Positions 25,640 to 37,399 of a DNA stretch of 64,000 bases are shown here, in pieces. Location of the stretch: positions 166,568,815 through 166,632,814 of the forward strand of contig OV050030.1 in NCBI GenBank assembly GCA_920105625.2, in the 5' to 3' direction. Numbering within the stretch: the first letter of the stretch is position 1; each line of letters begins with the position of its first letter. A program made the translations under genes and the position numbers. Below the pieces are notes generated by a model. That model was not told where the DNA came from, ran no database searches, and saw only the letters and a program-made list of their open reading frames with translations. The DNA is from Clusia tigrina. Its lineage: Eukaryota > Arthropoda > Insecta > Diptera > Clusiidae.

Positions 25640-27840
25640 GAACGCGGCACAATTTCTGCACTGGCCTCCTCAACAGCTGCTATATTTTTTTCTGAGCCAT
25701 ACTCTCCGTATTCCAATCTGTAATCCTCATTCGGAACGAAACCTTTCGCACCAAACCATTCCTTCCTGAAAAGACCTCGACGACGCGTGCGTATTTACAC
25801 ATAGCTTGCGGCACGTTCTCCTCATTGACAACAACCAGATCACCTGCCTTTAAATTTGGTTGCGCTTTCTGCCACTTCGGAGAGACTTGCAGTTCCTGCA
25901 AATAATCCTGCGACCATTGTTCCCAAAACAACTCCGTCATCTTCAGTCTCTGTTTTGCCAACGTCAGATGATTATTCGGCATTCGCAAAACATTTGTACA
26001 GAATGACTGCACACTTGGCTCGCCAATGAGGAAATGTGCTGGCGTCAAAAATAATAAATCATCGGGATTATCTGAAAGCGTTGAGATCGGCCGCGGATTC
26101 ATGACTGCGCTGATTTGATTTAGCACTTAACGAAATTAACGGTGGTCATGCTGTGTGATCCCATTACGCGTTTTAAGTGAAATTTCACAGCCACTTCCCA
26201 TAATCCACCTTGATGCGGAACATTCGGCGTTATAAACCGCCGTTCGGTGCCTTGCTCTGCAGCGTTTTACCCATGTCTGAATCAGCCCAACTGCGTAACA
26301 TTTTCTGTAAGTCGATAGTTGCACCTTTGAAGTTCTTCCCATTATCGCTCCACAATCGCCCGCATCTGCCTCGTATGCTTGTAAAATTCAAGAAAGTTGC
26401 CAGAAAATCAACTGCTAACACACTCTTAGCGAGCTCCAAATGTTCCGCTTTCATGACCATACACACAAATACTACTACATACTTTTTCTCCAAAATCTTG
26501 CAACGGCCGTTGCGCGCTATAATCATAAACATGCCAGCATAATCGACGCTGGAACGTTTGAATACGCAATATGGCTCGACTGTGAATGCTGGAAACTCAC
26601 CTATCGGTTGTTGACATGGTTGCTGCCGATGTACTGTGAATTTGGCGCATCCATCGTTGTTCGACTTGATTGCATAACGAAGATTCGTGATCCAGAACAT
26701 TTGATGTAAATAGGCCGTCATTTCTCGCCGACCACCATGCATTGTTCGGTTGTACGCCTCCATAATTAACAAATTGGTGCTGACTAATGTCGGACAAAAC
26801 AGCTGGATTCTTCTGATTCGCGGTAGCAACCACCACTGTAGACGACTGCATAAACGGAATACACCTTTTCGTCCATGAATCTATCGCTGAACTCGATGAC
26901 CCCATGCGACAACGCCTTGATCTCCTTAGCGTAATATAATGCTCACTTCGCAACGGATATTCTTGTGCAGCTATTATTTCGAAATTGAGTAATGGGGCTT
27001 CGGTTGACCTGCAAGTACGTCTTTTTCCCTTTTGTTTTTCGCGATCAATATGCCGGCTTGCCGCATGGGTTTTGTGAATTTCTGTTCGCACCAGCATTTC
27101 TGGGCCATGCCACCTTAGATGTGCCACTTTTAATGTCGCGTCAGATATTCCACGACTGAGAAGATCTGCTGGATTATCGGTTAAAGACTCTTACTTTCAC
27201 TCTGCATATGCTGTCAGGCGCTGTATCTTCTGCACTCGGTTTTTTACATATGTTTTGAGTGCCTCTGTATCCTTGTTTAACCAAACGAGTTTTGATTTAT
27301 TTTAGTCCTGCTGTTGTCTTGAATACTGCTTCAATTCGCTGAGCAATTGTGCTGCACACAATTCGCGTTTTCGCTGCACTGAGAATGCATTCAATGAGCT
27401 CCACTGTTTCTACACGGGACATAACTGAAACTTTTATTTCCATTTTTAGTTCATTGTGCATGGGAGTTCCGCCACCAAAACCAGATGATATGGTTCATAT
27501 GCTATGCTAAACTGACTTGAGAAGCCGCCATCCTGAATGATGGCAGCTCACATACTTGCCCCAAGAATAACATTCATCGGTGCCGGAGTGCATGCTTCCG
27601 GAACCGCCAGATTTGCTCGATTTGTATCCGGAACTGCTACATCGGGAATTGACGATTGTGATAGCCACATCTCGAATATGTGCGGTGCGACTATAAGCTC
27701 AGCGGTCTCCACCGACTTATCGTTGAAACGCGGTAACACTTCGCACCTCAATTTGCGTGTAATCAGCTTGATAGAACCGCCATTGACCCCATTCAAATTC
27801 ATATTGCATTTCGATTTCTGCCATTTCACCCTCTCATCGA
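25640..27840 (-). pseudogene. Bel/Pao LTR retrotransposon pol remnant, internally deleted
   Basis: Minus strand. 27829-27548 encodes the Pao protease C-terminal region (RCEVLPRFNDKSVETAEL, then NVILGASM). 27127-26230 encodes integrase: an N-terminal zinc region (EAYNRTMHGGRREM), SSVDYAGMFMI with the first catalytic Asp, and LWSDNGKNFKGA with the second. 26126-25680 gives the C-terminal domain (LTPAHFLIGEPS, KAGDLVVVNEENVP, ARVVEVFSGRNGLVR). Only about 420 bp separate protease from integrase, so RT and RNase H are essentially deleted. Frames are also shifted. No LTR was identified. Confidence 0.85.
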
Positions 27841-27889
27841 TTAAACTGGCTTCTGAACACTATTACACTATTTTTGTCACGATTGTTGT

Positions 27890-28680
27890 AGGTAGTTAAG
27901 AATATTGCTCATTTGTTCCATGAGATTTAGTATCATCCTTTTAGTTCGGACATGTCGTTGGCTTTTTTTTGAGGAGATATGTTTATTTTTTGGTGACGTT
28001 TGTTCTGTTCGCTGTACACTTTTTAAAATTGTAGCGTACGTGGTACCTAATTGTATTTGAATTAATGAACCATTTAGGATATTTTTGGTTTGAGTTGTAA
28101 ATAATTCTTAACTGTACAACCCGTATAGTTTGCTTGGTGGTTGCCTCCCCATAAGACAATGGATGTTTGATGACTTATTCTTCCTTCTGCATTATGTAGT
28201 AGAATGACTAAGAGCGCATTTTACATATCGTGACGTAAAGTTACAGAAGTTTTTAATGTGTCCATAACCCTGGCATTTGGTACACTGTGGTTTTGGGTCG
28301 AGGTGTTTCAAAAATTACTTTGTGTATAATATAGCCTTGATATAATCTATTTCTCTGAAGTTTGTATTCTGTTTAAATTTAAATATAATTTAGGGAGGGG
28401 TTCTTTGTGGGACCTTTTTGTGAATCTTTGCCTAATATTAGATATATGTATATCCTGAATGTTATCCACTCCTAATATTTTGGGTGTTACCTCTATATGT
28501 TGTAAATTTATGTCGGTACCATCTGCCTGTGCTGATTCAGCAAATCTGTTTGAATTATTAAGTGTTGTGGTTGCAAGCCAGTTTTTCGCCAATGTTTAGT
28601 GTTTCAAGGAATTTCCCAATTCAGCATCTGCGTTTGACCTAGCGCCCTTATTATTTTTCTTTTTTTTGGTTGCTGTTACC
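27890..28680 (-). pseudogene. Jockey-type ORF1 (gag) remnant
   Basis: Minus strand. 28592-28347 resembles the region before the zinc knuckles (IRQRFTKRSHKEPLPKLY). Near 28310-28240 the translation gives a knuckle of the form CxxCxGYGH, and near 28150-28110 GGNHQANYTGC. Past it, 27960-27890 resembles the Met/Leu-rich gag tail (SELKGMILNLMEQM in part). The ORF is broken by several shifts; no ORF2 is attached. Confidence 0.6.
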
Positions 28681-28689
28681 AATTAGCTT

Positions 28690-29480
28690 GATGACCCTAG
28701 CTGAAATTTTCCTATCTGGTCATTAATTTTGGGAGAGCATATATATGATAGATTGGTTGCTTTGTTATTGCCTAACTAGTAGGTCGTTTCTATAACTCTT
28801 CTCCACCGATTATTTCTCTACTATTGTATATCTGTAACGGGGTGAGTAGAGTTTTCAATTCTCTACTAGTAGAGATATTGTCAACTGCTCTTTAGCAGGT
28901 GAGAACTGACGCAACCAGTTGATAATGAATGCGGTAAGTAATGTTTTTAGTAAAAAATCTGTTATATTCATACAAAAATAAAATAAAAGTAATTTTTAAC
29001 TACGAACGATGACATACGATTAGTCATTTGTTAATGAGTGTTGCATAAAAATGTAATGCAGCTACTACCCATAATTTTTTTGGAATAAAGGTATTTTTAA
29101 CTCCACTCTTTATAAAAGGACTTATTTGTTCTAAAAGATTAATGCAGGCGTCTTTATTTAGCCGAACAAATTTATGAATCGTGCCTCAGGGATGGGAATT
29201 TAATCACATGAATCTCGTAACCGCCAATGTTATTGTACATTATAGCATAAATAATCACATGTATCTCCCTCATTTTTTACAATTTATGTTCAATTGTCTG
29301 CTTATTTGTCTAAAAACCTTATTTTATTTTTTTTGTTTACTTATTATTTGCTGCTTTACACGACTTTGTGTAGTATACACACTTCTCGAAAATAAATGTC
29401 AAAACTGTCAGATTCACTATTCATTCTCAACTCAACACGATTTTCTATTTTGGTGGGTTATTTGAGTTATAGAAAAACTA
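28690..29480. other. Unassigned AT-rich sequence
   Basis: No recognised coding sequence. It contains a 14-bp palindrome CTCTACTAGTAGAG near 28860. The open stretch at 29181-29465 has no recognisable domain and a hydrophobic, T-rich composition, so I do not call it a gene. Confidence 0.4.
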
Positions 29481-29737
29481 AAGTGTCAACGATTGACAAA
29501 AACTTGGTGGTTGAGAACTACGTCATCAGCAGTAGAAAAGTTCTCCACTGAGTTACAGAATCGAGCTAGAGGAGTCTCTAACCAACTCAATTTTGTGAAG
29601 CGGCGGAGTTTAAGTGAATTCGATATTTGCAAAATGGAAGGAAATAATAAATAATTGATATATAATAATGGATGCGAAAGTGAATTGTTAAACCCTACGA
29701 ACGTGATTTCAAACATGATCTGTGATTGTAATGATTT

Positions 29738-29790
29738 TTCACAATGTTTAAACTGAATAAGTTCTTTAAACTTCGCGATAAAGTGCAATT
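29738..29790 (+). other. Conserved Jockey leader motif
   Basis: TTTAAACTGAATAAGTTCTT followed by TAAACTTCGCGATA; the reverse complement of 62147-62200 shares it with few changes. Both lie upstream of a Jockey ORF1 in the same sense. Confidence 0.75.
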
Positions 29791-29939
29791 TATTTATTAT
29801 AATTTTTTATTTTGCCAGAGTAGATTAAAAGTGAATAGTGTGAAATATAAAATTCACCAAACCTTTCAAAACCAACAACAACATAATTAAAATGAGTGTC
29901 TGACAGTCATCAACAAAAAATAATAATAAATAGAAATGC

Positions 29940-31000
29940 ATATTTCTTATTTTTCTCCACTCAGTGTAACGGCTGCCCCACTTTGCCTGTTGAAGTAGCA
30001 GAGATCAGAGCCAGATCCTGTTCTGCCGCTCTCCTTAACGGCACCACTACCAGCGCTGCACTACCGTGGAGTGTTCAATGCGGGACACCCACTACTATGA
30101 CGGAGGTTTTTCCCACCAGCTACAACATCAGGAAGAACAACCACAACACAAAGCTCTTGTACTACAACAGTAACTTTGACAGCTACGACAAGTACATTGT
30201 TTGATTCAAGCGCAACAATCATGTCTACTGAGACAACAACAAACACGCAAGTCAACAACTCAAACCATCGCTATCTTCTGAGTAGACTAACCGAAAACGT
30301 AACCTCGAGTAGCAATCGCCAAACAATTTAATGGACCAAAATAACAGCAACAAAAAATAGAAAAATACACCTGTATTCTGTATTCACCCTGGAACTTAAA
30401 CGAAACGATAATAACAAAGACATATATTCCTTAACCCATTTTTTACACTAAAATAAATTTCGAACCACCTCACCAAAAATAACTATTTCACAATGCCCAA
30501 ATTGCCAAAAATATGGACACACTAAAAATATTTTACTAAAGATACCGTGTGTGTCAAATGTGCAGGTAACCACAGCACAATTAATTACAATGTTGAAAGG
30601 GATACGAAACAGCAAATCAAATGCGCTCTCTCTGCAGTCAAAACCACAAAGCAAACTACAAAGGCTGTATGATCTACAAATCACTACAAATACAAAAATA
30701 CCCAACATTACGTAAAAAAGAAGTCACTCCAACTCATGAACACAAATCATACTCACAGTGCAAACAAATAAAAATTATTCACCTGGAATGTCATATGTTA
30801 AATTAGCAGCGATAAATACAGCATCAGATTTTACACACATTAACATAACAATAAACAGTATGACACAAAACTTGAACAATAAACAGTATCATAAAACACG
30901 GTATAACGACGATCTATCAGATTTAAAAATACAGAAGCAATTAATAACCCAAATAACAAGTATGATGAACATAATGACACTGCTTATATCGATAGTTTCC
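29940..31000 (+). pseudogene. Jockey copy 2 ORF1 (gag) remnant
   Basis: Begins with a Ser/Thr-rich N-terminal region in several frames (near 30150-30300). Zinc knuckles follow at 30490-30660: CPNCQKYGHTKN, CVKCAGNHSTINY, and in another frame SQNHKANYKGCMIYKSL. The order and spacing match the minus-strand gag at 57855-58133 closely. Multiple frameshifts; inactive. Confidence 0.8.
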
Positions 31001-31009
31001 AGAAGTAGA

Positions 31010-31160
31010 ATAAATTTTGCTATTTGGAACGCCAATGGACTATTGTGCCACTTACTAGAACTTAAAACTCTCATGTGCGACAATTCAATTGCCATTATGA
31101 TAATATCTGAAACGCATGCTACTGACAAAAGCTATATTAACATAACGAACTATAATATTT
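31010..31160 (+). pseudogene. Jockey copy 2 ORF2, 5' part (endonuclease start)
   Basis: Reads RINFAIWNANGLLCHLLEL and MIISETHATDKSYI, the opening AP-endonuclease motifs. It stops at the nested insertion and continues at 32929. Confidence 0.85.
31143..31160 (+). repeat. Target-site duplication, left copy
   Basis: TAACGAACTATAATATTT, identical to 32911-32928. It flanks the nested I-type element. Confidence 0.95.
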
Positions 31161-32910
31161 CTTATATATGTATATATTCTGGTACAAAAACTGAAGTAAC
31201 GGACAACCTTCGGAGATTTGATAAAAAAATAAACCAATGGGCAATAAGCAGAGGAGCAAGGATTCCTATCAACAACTGTGAAATTTTACACGTTTGTCGT
31301 TAACATAACTGCTACACTAGAACGATTAATGTGAGAGATGAGCAAATTCCAGTCAAAAGCCAAATGAGAATTCTTGGAATGTTTTTTATAAAATAACTTT
31401 TATTGAATGAGCATACAAAATATCTAGTTAACAAATTAAGTAAGATCAATAATCTTTTAAAAGTGATATGTTCTAGAATAAAGGGTCCACATATTGATAC
31501 GGCGATTGGAATTTGTAGAGCTCTAACATCTGGTATAATTATGCATTGCATAACAGTCTATGGTTCGACTACGGCAACCAATATAAAAAAATTGAACACT
31601 CTTAGAAAATGTTTCAGAACAGCTACTGGAATTTTAGCATCAACGCCTATAGACGATTTAGAAGTTGAAGCACGTCTTCATAATTTTAAGTGGCTGCTTG
31701 AAAATAGTGCGGTCAGACTTGGAGCTAAAGCGCTTACCATCAAATCACATGGACTACACAATCCTTTTTGGGAGAAACTAAAACATAGTGAAAAATATCT
31801 CTCCATTGCCAAAAAATGGTGTAGGATTAACAACATCTTGACTTTGCTTATTGAACGTAACATTCCGATTCCACAACAACCTAAGCAAACCACAACCAGA
31901 AACTCTATTTCCAACATCAACATTGATACATATTTGTTCCAATATGTAAAAAATGGCACTAAACCTGTGATTTTCAAACAACTTTTTTCTGAAGTAAAGT
32001 CAAATTTTGCACCAGAAATAACACTATACGGACGGGTCGTATCTTGAAGGAACATCTTCCTATGCGGTTGTAAAAGAAAAGGCAAATACAACTTTTGAAA
32101 TTCTGACACAAAGTCAAACACTGATTGCCTTTTCACTCCGGTGTGTTTCATACTGAGTTAGTAGCAATACATTTTGAAGTTCAATATGCAACTGTTCAGA
32201 AAAAGAAGACTCCAATATGTTCTGACAGTCTTAGTGTCCTTAAGATATTGTCAAATCCGGAAGGAAGTGCCTATAATTATACTTACCAAAATTTAGAAAT
32301 TGAAAGCTTTATAAAAATCATGTGGATACCTGGACATGTTGGGATACCTGGGAATGAATATGCAGATGCAGCAGCGAAGCAGGCTATATCACTGCCATTA
32401 GTTGCTAATATTCCTTGCTTAGACACATTGATAATAAGTTGCTTTATTGCATATCAAAAGAAGGAAATATATGACAAGTCGGAATAATCAGGTTCTTTCC
32501 TTAAAACACATAATCCGCTTCCAATTCGAAAGAACTATAATGAGAACTTCACAAGGGAAGAGTGTATTACTGTGGCAAGAGTTCGTCTGGGGAGGACGAT
32601 ATTTAGCACTAGGCATTATTTTACTAAACTGGACCCAATTCAATGCTCTGAAAGCGTTACTACTTTAATAGTTTCGTACATCATGTTTGACTGCCCCATT
32701 TCAAAAATGGATAAATACGGAATAATATTTGACTGCAGAGAAAAAGACACCATAATATCAATCAAAGAAGCCTTAAGGAAACATGACGTCTTTAATTTAA
32801 TATAATGAATTTTTATAAAATAGGTGTAAAAGGCCTCGTTGTCCTACACCATTCAATATTTTATAAATTTATTTGTAAAGTATGTTGCAATAAATAAATA
32901 AGTAAAAAAA
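31161..32910 (+). mobile_element. Nested I-type non-LTR retrotransposon, 5'-truncated
   Basis: About 1.75 kb inserted in the Jockey endonuclease. It carries the RT C-terminal region, RNase H, a C-terminal Cys/His region and an A-rich tail of AATA units and A. Perfect 18-bp target duplications flank it. Loss of the 5' end (no endonuclease or RT core) is typical of incomplete reverse transcription. Confidence 0.93.
31175..32805 (+). pseudogene. I-type ORF2 3' portion (RT thumb and RNase H)
   Basis: 31175-31303 carries DKKINQWAISRGARIPINN, the post-catalytic RT segment; 31403-32047 continues with the thumb (ALTSGIIMHCITVYGSTTAT). RNase H begins near 32030, and the plus-strand 32125-32487 shows ICSDSLSVLKIL and KIMWIPGHVGIPGNEYADAA, with the conserved DSLS and GNEYAD motifs. 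The C-terminus (32572-32805) includes ARVRLGRTIFSTRHYFTKLD and FDCPISKMDKYG. Shifts near 31305, 31395, 32045 and 32485 break it. Confidence 0.88.
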
Positions 32911-32928
32911 TAACGAACTATAATATTT
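32911..32928 (+). repeat. Target-site duplication, right copy
   Basis: Identical to 31143-31160; the Jockey ORF2 resumes within it. Confidence 0.95.
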
Positions 32929-35363
32929 ATTATACAAATCACCCTGACAATCGAGCACACGGGGGAACAGCAATTATTATAAGGAAATCCATTAAATATC
33001 TAGAACTAGAAGGATATAAAAGACATCACATTCAAGTAACCTGTATAGAGATATGTGTTTTCAGAAGACCAATTAACCGTATCAGCTGTGTACTATCCAC
33101 ACAAACATAATAACACAAAGGCTCAATACATGGACTATTTAAAATCATTGGGAAGTCGTTACATAGATGGAGGAGACTATAATGCAAAAACTCCACATGG
33201 GGCTCTAGACTGACAAAGGTGAAAGGCCGCTAATTACTAGACGTCATAAATAAAAAAATAGTCACTTTATTAGTACGGGTGAACCAACTCACTGCCCAGC
33301 ATACATCAAAAAATTAAAGACTTAACTACCTTCTGCGTTAGAAAAAACATATTGCACGAACAATTAACAATAAAAACATTTCTAGATTTATCATCAGACC
33401 ATTCTCCAATCCTATTGACTCTTCAAAGCAAGCCGGATAAAAAAATATCCGGTGGGGTATATAATTACAAAACCGTCTGGAACAAATATCGACAATCGAT
33501 CGAAAATAACATGACAACAAACATTTCATTAAAATCTAATCAAGAACTTGACACACCAATAACATACCTAAATGACAACAACGTCAAAGCAGCAATTCAG
33601 TCAACACCAATTGTAAGCCCATCACAAATTACTACTGTCCCAGCTCACATTAAGCATAAAATAGGGCAAAAAAGAAGACTGAAAAAAATGCCAAATTACT
33701 AGACACACTGAAGACACAGCTAAATTCAATAAAGCGGCAAAAGAACCGAAGGCAACGATTAAACAATATGAGGATGGCAAAGTAGAATATCTCAACAGTT
33801 TAGGGACGACTGGCGCTACAAATTATTCACTTTGGACGGCTACTAAACAACCAAACAGTGCAATAATACATAAACCACCAATAAAAACAAAATAATACCG
33901 GACAAAAACGAACATTAAGAATGCAACTACTCAAAACACTTCGCAAAAATTTTCAGTACGACATGGATAGTCAAAATATCCAATTAACAACTTACACAGT
34001 CTCCGCTATAACAAAACAAAAATTACGACAACAGCTGAAATTAAAATAAAAATCTGGAAAGTGAAAAACAAAAAGACACCTCGAGACGACCTAATCAACG
34101 GGAAAATATTAAAACAACTACCTGATTCTATAATAATATATATTAGAAATAATGGTGATTTAGACTAAATCATTTTCAAGTCTTGTGGAATAATAGTAAT
34201 TCCGAAATCAAACAAAGACGCAACAAAAACCAGCTCTTATTGAACCATCAGCCTCTTGCAAATTCTTTCAAAGGTATTCGAGAAAATACTATGTGATCGA
34301 ATCGAATCTATCTTGACACAACCAAAAGTTATTCCCAGCCACCAGTTCGGATTTAGAAGGCATCATTCAACCGTGCAACAAGTCCACAGAGTTGTAGATA
34401 AAAGTTTCGACGACAGGTATAAAAAAAGTATTGCGTGGCGGCATTATTGTACATTGCAAAAGAGTTTGGCACAAAGGCCTTTTAAATAAAATAAATAGTA
34501 CACTACCTTTGAACTATTATTACCTATTAAAAAGTTGTATAAGCAACAGACACTTTTACATAAAATACAACGATGAATGTTCAGATATAATACAAATGAT
34601 AGCGGTGGTGCCCCAAGGTAGTGTACTAGGATCACTATTATATCTAATATATACTGCCGATATTCCAGCCCCCACAACACCAGGAACCATTATCATGTTT
34701 GCAGATGATACTGTACTCATAGCGTCAAACCGCGAAAAAAAAACCGCGCCAGATTCGCTGCAAAGAATAATCAAAAATATAGCCTCTGGTTCGAAAAATT
34801 GGGTATAGAGATAAACAAAGAGAAAGCTGTTCAAGCTGTGTATACTAACAGGTAATCTGAGAAACATCCAACAATTAAATACGAAATAATTAAAATTCAA
34901 CCCAGCGCAAAATACCTTGGCATAATAATCGATGCGAAAGTTACTTAGAGACAACACATAAAAAGTATACAATATGAAATAAGTTACAAATTCAGACAAT
35001 TAGTTTGGTTACTAGGAAGAAGTTCCAAATTATCACTACATAATAAACAAAAAATATATAAGACAATAATCATACTATGGAAATACGGAATAGAGATTTG
35101 GTAATATACAGCTGATCCAAAGAACACAATGAAAAATTCTCCGTGCAATAACGAAGGTTGAGTGATACTTGACGAATGAAGACATTCACAATGAGTTGGA
35201 CATTGACACGGTAGAGGAAACCATAAAAAAATGTAGTAGAAAATACACGGAGCGTCTGAAGACTCATGAAAATCCTCATATGCGGCAACTATCGTCAATG
35301 GAAAATTTCCCACAAAGAATACTAAAGCCAATTGCACCCACAGAACTTCCACATAGGTGTTAA
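32929..35363 (+). pseudogene. Jockey copy 2 ORF2, 3' part (endonuclease end and RT)
   Basis: Resumes with YTNHPDNRAHGGTAIIIRKS (32935-32990) and reaches LSSDHSPILLTLQ at 33385, the endonuclease SDH motif. RT follows: VFEKILCDRIESIL and FGFRRHHSTVQQVH (34256-34400), VPQGSVLGSLLYLIYTAD and MFADDTVLIAS (34610-34725, catalytic FADD), and thumb sequence to 35363. At least six frame changes or stops. Confidence 0.88.
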
Positions 35364-36222
35364 TATTATCTTTTGGTCTTTTGTTTTATATATATATTAA
35401 TATGTATGTAGGAATAAATAATACATTTTAATGACTAAATAATATTTATAACAATATTTGCCTAATTGTTTAAATAATTTTACTTATTGTTGAAAAACAG
35501 ATTGTAAATAAATTGAGGAAAAATATATATTTCTACATTTTTTATGAATATTGGGAATATAATTTTCCGGTAAGCATTGATTTGTGTTCTGTTGATGGAT
35601 GTGCAGTTATTGCTGATATGGGCAAATGTGAGGGTATCGTTGTAGGAAAGATGGCAGATGTAGGGTGGTTGGTTTCCGTAAAGTGTGTTTGAGTTAAAAG
35701 TGTATGGCCCATACAAAGGCGAATATATTTTTGAAGATACGTAGTTTGGATGTCAGTGTGATACCTTGGAGGTTTAGCTTCTGGGTTAGTCAATTTGTTG
35801 TGGGGTCAGTATTGTGTTCAGTTGCGTTTGTTACATTCAAAGACGAATTTTTTTATTTTCCTTAACGTATGTCATCTGTTGAAAGTTGTTAGCATGACTG
35901 TCGGTGCTGTTGATGCAAATTTAGCTGGGTCGTCTGCTAGATTGTTTCTTTTGATTCCGATGTGGAACCCACATAATTTTAAATTTGTTTGGGTGTTGGA
36001 TTAGTATATTTCTAATTTTATATATTGTTTCATTCCTGTGGCTGATATTTTGGACAGCTTATATTGTTGAGAGTTAGTCGGCGCAAATTATGTGTTTCCC
36101 ACGAACTGTTTTACGGTGATAATTTGAAGTAAACAATGCTGCGGCTTCTGCTTAAAAATTAAGGTGTGCTGTTCCAAGATCTCCAGCTTTTCAACTAGAA
36201 GTGATGAAAACTATAAGAATTA

Positions 36223-36941
36223 CACTAGTTTACACCGAAAATGTACATTTGATGAGAGGTGACTTTTCTTATGTATTTTCATCTGCTGAATTCGAAAATC
36301 AAGGTTAAATTTTTTTTCATGGAATAGTTTTTGAGATATTGTAATTTTTGTATTTTTTCGACGTTTTTGCACGTGACAAATCATATCTCGAGCTAGAAAT
36401 GTCCGATTGGGTCGTTCTTGGTACCCAATGCAAGGTATTAAGATGACGAACAAACCTGTATAATCTTTGATTGGTGAAGCGGTTCAAAATATATCGATGA
36501 AAATAGGGCACATTTTCAAAAAAATAATATTTTACAGTGATTCTGTGCCGGCGGAAAAGTACAAATCGTTAAAAAAAAAAGTCTGTTTTCTCTTCATGTA
36601 CGTAAAGATGATACTTTAACGTAAGAACTAAGACCAACTAGAAGAAAATCGACCGAAAAATGACAAAGTTATAAGCAATTGAGTGAATAACTCCATATTT
36701 TCCAAAATGCCTAAAAGAAAACGAGAATTTCAGTGCGTAAACAATCCAAATAATTTCTGTTACGTGTGTGGCAATTTTGTCCTCCAACAAAATAGACGTA
36801 GATTCACCGATTTGGGATTTGGATTTATTCACTCAATTGCTTATAACTTTGTCATTTTTCGAATTCAGCAGATGAAAATACATAAGAAAAGTCACCTCTC
36901 ATCAAATGTACATGAAAAATATTTTATTTTGTTAACTAGTG
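36223..36941. mobile_element. CACTA-like DNA transposon, non-autonomous, 719 bp
   Basis: Starts CACTAGTTTACA and ends TGTTAACTAGTG, so both ends begin CACTAGTT; flanked by TTA on both sides (36220-36222 and 36942-36944). CACTA ends with a 3-bp target duplication are the hallmark of the CACTA/EnSpm group. A perfect 58-bp inverted repeat lies near the ends (36241-36298 and 36856-36913). A second perfect 37-bp inverted pair (36654-36690 and 36825-36861) brackets the start of an ORF. No transposase is present. It sits inside the I-type remnant. Confidence 0.8.
36707..36820 (+). pseudogene. Truncated ORF with Cys motif inside CACTA-like element
   Basis: An ATG opens MPKRKREFQCVNNPNNFCYV then CGNFVLQQNRRRFTDLGF before running into the right inner repeat. 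The C-x7-C-x2-C start resembles the N-terminus of a repeated insect protein family of unknown function that I recall only loosely, so the match is not firm. The rest of that protein is deleted. It is probably the first exon of the parent transposon gene. Confidence 0.45.
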
Positions 36942-37399
36942 TTATCGAATAAGAATTCGATTCACCAGTAAAAGAAAAGTTCCAGTTATTGAGGATGAAT
37001 TATTTGTACTATATTTCGTTGTACGATAAATACGTCTGTACATATTAGCAGGGGCACGGTTTTTTGTAAAATGGATGAGGTCGTTGAAGCAATTCGTGTC
37101 AAGTTTCCATGGTGGTTTGAATGGGAACGTTTGTAGTCCAGTCTCTGTAAGTATCTTAGTCAGTGATGTTGTTGGGAACGCTAGATGGCATAGTCTAGCA
37201 GCTGCATGTAAATTGATTTAATATTGTTCAGCGTTTTTAGTGCTTTAGTTATATAAATATTTACATTTGGATACGAGTTGCTATGAAAAGATGAGAAACA
37301 TTTTAATAAATTGAATCTACTAATAAGTGATTTTTTTAAATAATATATGTGCGAAGGCCAATTATATCTACTATTAAAAATTATACCTGAAATTCTTAA

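Larger units (their letters stand above)
29500..35400 (+). mobile_element. Jockey-type retrotransposon copy 2, interrupted by a nested I-type element
   Basis: Plus-strand element with 5' leader (29500-29940), ORF1 (29940-31000) and ORF2 (31010-35363), split at 31160/32929 by an I-type insertion. The leader motif at 29738-29790 is shared with the minus-strand copy at 60480-62200. Removing the insert restores the ORF2 order, endonuclease then RT. All frames have decayed. The 3' end is not precisely defined; AT-rich sequence follows 35363. Confidence 0.85.

Noticed and set aside
28347..28592. Possible host gene exon
   Set aside because: It resembles the pre-knuckle region of Jockey gag, and zinc-knuckle sequence follows on the same strand.
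29181..29465. 94-codon plus-strand frame as a possible host protein
   Set aside because: Composition-driven (Phe, Leu, Cys in T-rich DNA), no recognisable domain and no splice or promoter signals that stand out.
30480..30700. Cellular CCHC zinc-knuckle protein
   Set aside because: Spacing and neighbours match Jockey gag, and the same block occurs at 57855-58133.
31678..32151. 157-codon minus-strand frame
   Set aside because: Antisense of the nested I-type RT thumb; no domain of its own.
34556..35352. Minus-strand frames of 122-147 codons
   Set aside because: Antisense of Jockey copy 2 RT.
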